Shown here: positions 60,480 to 64,000 of the stretch, piece by piece | Position numbering within the stretch: position 1 is the first letter of the stretch | Layout: every line of letters starts with the position of its first letter | Origin: CAYGZL01 sp964354345 | GTDB taxonomy: Bacteria > Chloroflexota > Anaerolineae > Anaerolineales > UBA4823 | Assembly: GCA_964354345.1 (NCBI GenBank) | Contig: CAYGZL010000032.1 | Coordinates: 1-64,000 of the forward strand | Direction of reading: 5' to 3' | Length of the DNA stretch: 64,000 nt | Notes under the pieces: generated by a model | What the model saw: only the letters and a program-made list of their open reading frames with translations | Database searches by the model: none | What the model was told of the DNA's origin: nothing | Made by a program: the position numbers and the translations under genes

Positions 60480-62159
60480 ATGTTAAATGACCCACCGCCT
60501 ATCCAGGGCCAAGACATTGCCGAGGATAACCGGATTGATGGACAAGAGTTGAAGCGACTGGTCGAAGCCAGTTTAACCTGGCTGCGGGCAAACCAGGCGC
60601 TGGTAAACTCATTGAATGTGTTTCCAGTGCCAGATGGTGATACTGGCACAAACATGGTCCTGACCATGCAAGCAGCTTTTAATGAAATTGTAAACTCGGC
60701 AGAACATAATTTCGGCAAGATGGCTCATGCAGTCGCTCACGGAGCTTTGATGGGTGCACGGGGAAATTCAGGAGTAATCTTATCCCAACTCTGGCGCGGT
60801 TTTGCACGGGCAGTAGACAACATACATTATTTAGATGCCCAAAGCCTGGTGATCGCGCTCGCCGCGGGCAGAGATACTGCCTACAAAGGGGTTGTGCGTC
60901 CAGTGGAGGGGACGATCTTAACCGTCGCTAAAGATGTCGCTGCAGCAGCCGAACAGGCGTATAAAAACTCAAACAACCTGGTTGATCTCCTGGATCAGAT
61001 TGTGAAGGCGGCTGATCTATCTGTCCAGCATACTCCTGAATTACTTCCCGTTCTAAAAGAGGCGGGCGTGGTAGACTCGGGAGGGAAAGGTTTGTTTTTC
61101 ATCTATGAAGGTATGTTACGTTTCTTGCTTGGCCAGCCCATAGATACCACATTGGCTGCTGTCCAACCCCTGGCCGCGATGGATTTGACCAATACACTTG
61201 AGTCGATCGAGCCAGGTCAGGATTATGAGCTGGTGATTGATTTTCACCCTAACAAAGAACTGGACCTGCCTTCCTTTTACGGCGAACTTGAAACGATGGG
61301 AACATCCATTCAGGTCGGCGAAGGCGACGGTCTATATCGGCTACATATTCATGTTCCCACTGAAAAGCGCTATGCGCCGATAGATTTTGCGATGAAATTG
61401 GGTTGGATCACCACAGTAGCTATGGAAAATTTACAAGCCCAAATGCAAGACGCCGAAGAGAAATGCAGTCAGGGTGAACCACACCTGGTTACTGTTGAAC
61501 CAGGTCAGATTGCGGTTGTCGCGGTAGCGCCTGGGCCAGGCATCGCGCGTGTCTTCGGCAGCCTGGGAGTCGCCGCCATCGTTCCTGGTGGGCAAACTAT
61601 GAATCCCAGCACGCAAGAAATTATCCATGCTTTTGAGAATCTACCGACCGATAAAATCATCCTCCTGCCGAATAACAAAAATATTATCCTGACTGCCAAC
61701 ACAACCGCCAGTCTGACGGTTAAAAAAGTGGCTGTGATTCCAAGCTGCTCTGTTCCCCAGGGATTAGCAGCCATGATGCGCTTGATCCCCGATGGAGATT
61801 TTGACAGCGTGGTTGAAGAAATGACAGCTGCCCTGGAGGATGTTGAAACCGGTGAAATTACCATTGCCACTCGCGATGTTGAAATTGACGGCGTTCAAGT
61901 GGAAGAGGGACAGGTGATCGCCTTGCTTAACGGTAAACTAATCTTATCGGCAACAGACGTGGAAAAAGCTTGCCTGGATTTGCTCGAAAAGGCTCATGCA
62001 GATCATTTTGAGTTAATCACCCTGTTTTCTGGTCAAAATATCACGAAAAAAGAGGCTGGCAGAATCGCCGACCGGATCCGCGATCGATATCCACAACAGG
62101 AAATAGAAGTCCAGGAAGGCTGTCAACCATACTATCCATTCATTATCGCCATCGAATAA
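60480..62159 (+). CDS. DAK-phosphatase/YloV family kinase (FakA-like)
   Basis: 559 aa, same order as FakA (fatty acid kinase subunit). The N-terminal DhaL domain (about 20-215) has NVFPVPDGDTGTNMVLTMQAA (three Asp metal ligands), GARGNSGVILSQLWRGFA and EAGVVDSGGKGLFFIYEGML. The middle and C-terminal DAK1-like 2 domain shows ILLPNNKNIILTANTTAS and VIPSCSVPQGLAAMM. The FakB-type partner DegV follows in four bases, supporting fatty-acid phosphorylation. Confidence 0.92.
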   Translation: MLNDPPPIQGQDIAEDNRIDGQELKRLVEASLTWLRANQALVNSLNVFPVPDGDTGTNMVLTMQAAFNEIVNSAEHNFGKMAHAVAHGALMGARGNSGVILSQLWRGFARAVDNIHYLDAQSLVIALAAGRDTAYKGVVRPVEGTILTVAKDVAAAAEQAYKNSNNLVDLLDQIVKAADLSVQHTPELLPVLKEAGVVDSGGKGLFFIYEGMLRFLLGQPIDTTLAAVQPLAAMDLTNTLESIEPGQDYELVIDFHPNKELDLPSFYGELETMGTSIQVGEGDGLYRLHIHVPTEKRYAPIDFAMKLGWITTVAMENLQAQMQDAEEKCSQGEPHLVTVEPGQIAVVAVAPGPGIARVFGSLGVAAIVPGGQTMNPSTQEIIHAFENLPTDKIILLPNNKNIILTANTTASLTVKKVAVIPSCSVPQGLAAMMRLIPDGDFDSVVEEMTAALEDVETGEITIATRDVEIDGVQVEEGQVIALLNGKLILSATDVEKACLDLLEKAHADHFELITLFSGQNITKKEAGRIADRIRDRYPQQEIEVQEGCQPYYPFIIAIE

Positions 62160-62163
62160 GGCA

Positions 62164-63006
62164 ATGTTAGTTAACCCAATCGCAATTGTCACCGATAGCA
62201 CGGCGGATATTCCCGTCCAAATGGTAGAGGAATACCAGATTCGGGTCGTACCGAATGTGTTAATCATCGATGGTCAGAACCTGGTAGATGGACAGGATAT
62301 CAGCCGTGAAGAGTTCTACCAGCGACTGCCCCGGATGAAAACTCCACCAACCACAGCAACCGCCTCACAAGGTGTCTACCAGGAAACTTATGAAGCGTTG
62401 CTTCAACAAGGAGCCAGTCAGATCCTGTCGATCCACGCATCCAGCTTATTGAGTGGGATCATCAATGCCGCTACCACAGCCGCCAGCTTTTTTGAAGGTC
62501 GGATACATGTCATTGATAGCCAGCAAGTTACCCTGGGACTGGGTTTTCAAGTTCTGGCCGCCGCGGAAGCGGTTAAGAATCGCACTCCCGTAGAAGCGGT
62601 TTTGAAATTATTGGAGAGAGTCCGCCAGCGAGTGCGTGTAATGGCTATGTTAGATACCCTGGAATACGTACGGCGTAGCGGTAGGGTATCCTGGACGCGC
62701 GCCCGTCTCGGAGAGCTACTCAATATCAAACCGTTTGTAGAAGTGCGGAATGGCAGAGTGATCAGCCTGGGTGAGACCCGCACACGACGTAAGGGGATCG
62801 TTTATCTAACCAATCTGTACCGGAGGATGGGCCTTCTCGAACGCCTGGCGATCTTGCACACCAATGCTGAAGTGGAGGCGCGCCAGTTCCTGGACAGCAT
62901 AGATCCCAATCATGCAATCGCAGCTCTGATCGTCAACATTACAACGATCATTGGTGCGCATGTCGGCCCTAATGGCCTGGGATTCGCAGCAGTTATCAAA
63001 GGCTAG
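62164..63006 (+). CDS. DegV/FakB family fatty-acid-binding protein
   Basis: 280 aa. DegV fold with TDSTADIPVQMVEEYQIRVVPN, SRIEFYQRLPRMKTPPTTATAS-like region (here SREEFYQRLPRMKTPPTTAT), the SGIINAATTAA helix, VIDSQQVTLGLGF and the C-terminal IIGAHVGPNGLGFA. These bind a fatty acid and present it to FakA, whose gene ends four bases upstream. The coupling makes an operon. Confidence 0.93.
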   Translation: MLVNPIAIVTDSTADIPVQMVEEYQIRVVPNVLIIDGQNLVDGQDISREEFYQRLPRMKTPPTTATASQGVYQETYEALLQQGASQILSIHASSLLSGIINAATTAASFFEGRIHVIDSQQVTLGLGFQVLAAAEAVKNRTPVEAVLKLLERVRQRVRVMAMLDTLEYVRRSGRVSWTRARLGELLNIKPFVEVRNGRVISLGETRTRRKGIVYLTNLYRRMGLLERLAILHTNAEVEARQFLDSIDPNHAIAALIVNITTIIGAHVGPNGLGFAAVIKG

Positions 63007-63069
63007 TCTTCCATAACTCAACCGATTATTGGGGAATGGCTTTGATAACCTATCTTTAACCTCATCCCT

Positions 63070-63078
63070 TGGTAAAAT
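63070..63078 (+). promoter_or_regulatory. Extended -10-like element before recG
   Basis: TGGTAAAAT (63070-63078) resembles the extended -10 found before the kinase gene. Transcription would begin at about 63085, at the recG ATG (63086), suggesting a leaderless mRNA. No SD precedes this ATG. Confidence 0.45.
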
Positions 63079-63085
63079 ACCATTG

Positions 63086-64000
63086 ATGAATCATCCAAAA
63101 TATCCTTCTCTCCACAAATTACTAAAGTTCTTTAAATTAGAGGCCGAGCGTGGCTATGATAACCATGCTGTATTAGGTGGCCTGGAACGTATGCTCGAGC
63201 GTTGGGAAGCTGAGGCGCGCATTGATAACCTGCCCAATGATATCGTCCAGGCAGTGGTTAGCCGAATACGAAATTATGCTCAATTATCGACAACTTCACG
63301 CGCTGAAACATTAGAGGGATTGCGGCGCCGGATTAAACGCTTTGAAGAAGGCCTTCCCAGTCGGAGTCCTGAGACGGACACAGACCTGGAGAAAAAGGGG
63401 GAAACTACCCAGCCGCTTGATACAGCCAAGGGTGAACCGGAGCTGGTTGAGTTACCCCCTACGCCACCAATTGCCAGACCGCTCGAGTCGGATCACAGTG
63501 ACCAGGAAGATGAATTAAGCGAGTTCGCTGAACCGATGAAATCCGAAGGTCGACCTGTCCCTGCGCCACAGGCACGCCGGTCTGGGCCACAGGCAGCCTC
63601 GCCACCCTGGAATAGTGAACCAGCAGCCATGGAGGCCTCGATCACGGTGTTAACCGGTATCGGACCACGCCACGCCCAAACGCTAAGCCGTCTGGGCCTC
63701 ATTACGCTGCGGGATATGTTATACCACTTCCCACGCCGGTATGATGATTACAGCCAGTTAAAACCCATCAATCGTCTGATTTATGGTGAAGAAATCACCG
63801 TCATTGGTACTGTACAAAGTAGCAATTTACGTCCGATTCGCGGCGGCAAGGCGCAACTCTTTGAAGCTGTAATCGGCGATGGTAGTGGTGTTTTACGAGT
63901 CACCTGGTTTAACCAACCCTGGCTTGCCAAACGCCTCTATAGTGGAACCCAGATTGTCCTCTCAGGGAAAGTTGATCAATATTTAGGTCGACCGGTGATG
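63086..64000 (+). CDS. recG: ATP-dependent DNA helicase RecG, N-terminal part (cut by window edge)
   Basis: Open for 305 codons from ATG 63086 to the window edge. After an N-terminal extension of about 175 residues with a charged, low-complexity stretch (PSRSPETDTDLEKKGE), the RecG wedge/OB part begins: SITVLTGIGPRHAQTLSRLGL (HhH), LRDMLYHFPRRYDDYS, and ITVIGTVQSSNLRPIRGGKA. RecG regresses stalled forks and Holliday junctions. Helicase motifs lie beyond the window. The long N-terminal extension is seen in some Chloroflexota and Deinococcus relatives. Confidence 0.92.
   Translation, partial: MNHPKYPSLHKLLKFFKLEAERGYDNHAVLGGLERMLERWEAEARIDNLPNDIVQAVVSRIRNYAQLSTTSRAETLEGLRRRIKRFEEGLPSRSPETDTDLEKKGETTQPLDTAKGEPELVELPPTPPIARPLESDHSDQEDELSEFAEPMKSEGRPVPAPQARRSGPQAASPPWNSEPAAMEASITVLTGIGPRHAQTLSRLGLITLRDMLYHFPRRYDDYSQLKPINRLIYGEEITVIGTVQSSNLRPIRGGKAQLFEAVIGDGSGVLRVTWFNQPWLAKRLYSGTQIVLSGKVDQYLGRPVM

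Noticed and set aside
1..64000. CRISPR arrays, tRNAs, transposons or prophage genes
   Set aside because: No regular repeat-spacer series, cloverleaf or mobile-element gene was recognised on reading either strand.

Overview
The window looks like a chromosomal stretch from a Chloroflexota bacterium, most plausibly Anaerolineae-like. This rests on gene content and style: Thr/Pro-rich 'TPTPT' spacers in exported proteins, many zinc-ribbon, FHA, PknB and PP2C signalling proteins, an Opp-type transporter with a lipoprotein receptor, and a cyclase-ATPase-TPR regulator. It is an inference from gene families, not from a marker gene. Gene density is high, most genes sit in tight co-directional runs, and I see no tRNA, rRNA, CRISPR array, transposase or phage gene.

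Left end (1-11.4 kb, minus strand): a long cyclase/AAA/TPR regulator cut by the window edge, a small cNMP-binding protein, a small membrane protein and a complete Opp/Dpp-type ABC transporter (OppF, OppD, OppC, OppB, lipoprotein receptor). Facing it across a 0.4-kb regulatory gap with two perfect palindromes is a GH13 alpha-glucosidase, followed by an aldo/keto reductase and a DapA-family lyase (11.7-15.3 kb). The layout suggests uptake and breakdown of an oligosaccharide or related solute. Next come an exported FG-GAP-like protein, a lipoate ligase family protein, YlxP, an SDR with an altered active site and YjjX (15.4-20.4 kb).

Centre (20.4-41.6 kb, mainly minus strand): two long operons for molybdenum hydroxylases. 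The first runs from an EamA transporter through a molybdopterin subunit, a small protein resembling a PEP carboxylase N-terminus, YqeB, a YqeC-MocA fusion and a second MocA-like protein to ThpR and RsfS. YqeB, YqeC and MocA are associated with selenium-dependent molybdenum hydroxylases. The second runs from a thioesterase through an FAD subunit, a fused 2Fe-2S/molybdopterin subunit, a polysaccharide-deacetylase-like exported protein, a CBS-type family II pyrophosphatase, XdhC and a fused FAD/2Fe-2S subunit to a 571-residue protein whose C-terminus looks nucleoside-phosphorylase-like. Together they could form two purine- or heterocycle-oxidising enzymes. An aminotransferase and an RsmF-type rRNA methylase lie between them on the plus strand.

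Right part (41.6-64 kb): glmS with a long structured upstream region; a three-gene unit of an exported lectin-fold-like protein, a giant membrane/Ig-like protein and a zinc-ribbon/FHA protein (the best candidate here for an undescribed system); glycolate oxidase GlcDEF; ferredoxin; a PP2C phosphatase; two orphan response regulators; an SH3 protein; a Ca2+/H+ antiporter; and a PknB-type kinase. The segment then follows the rpmB-asp23-yloV-degV-recG order familiar from Firmicutes, ending inside recG.
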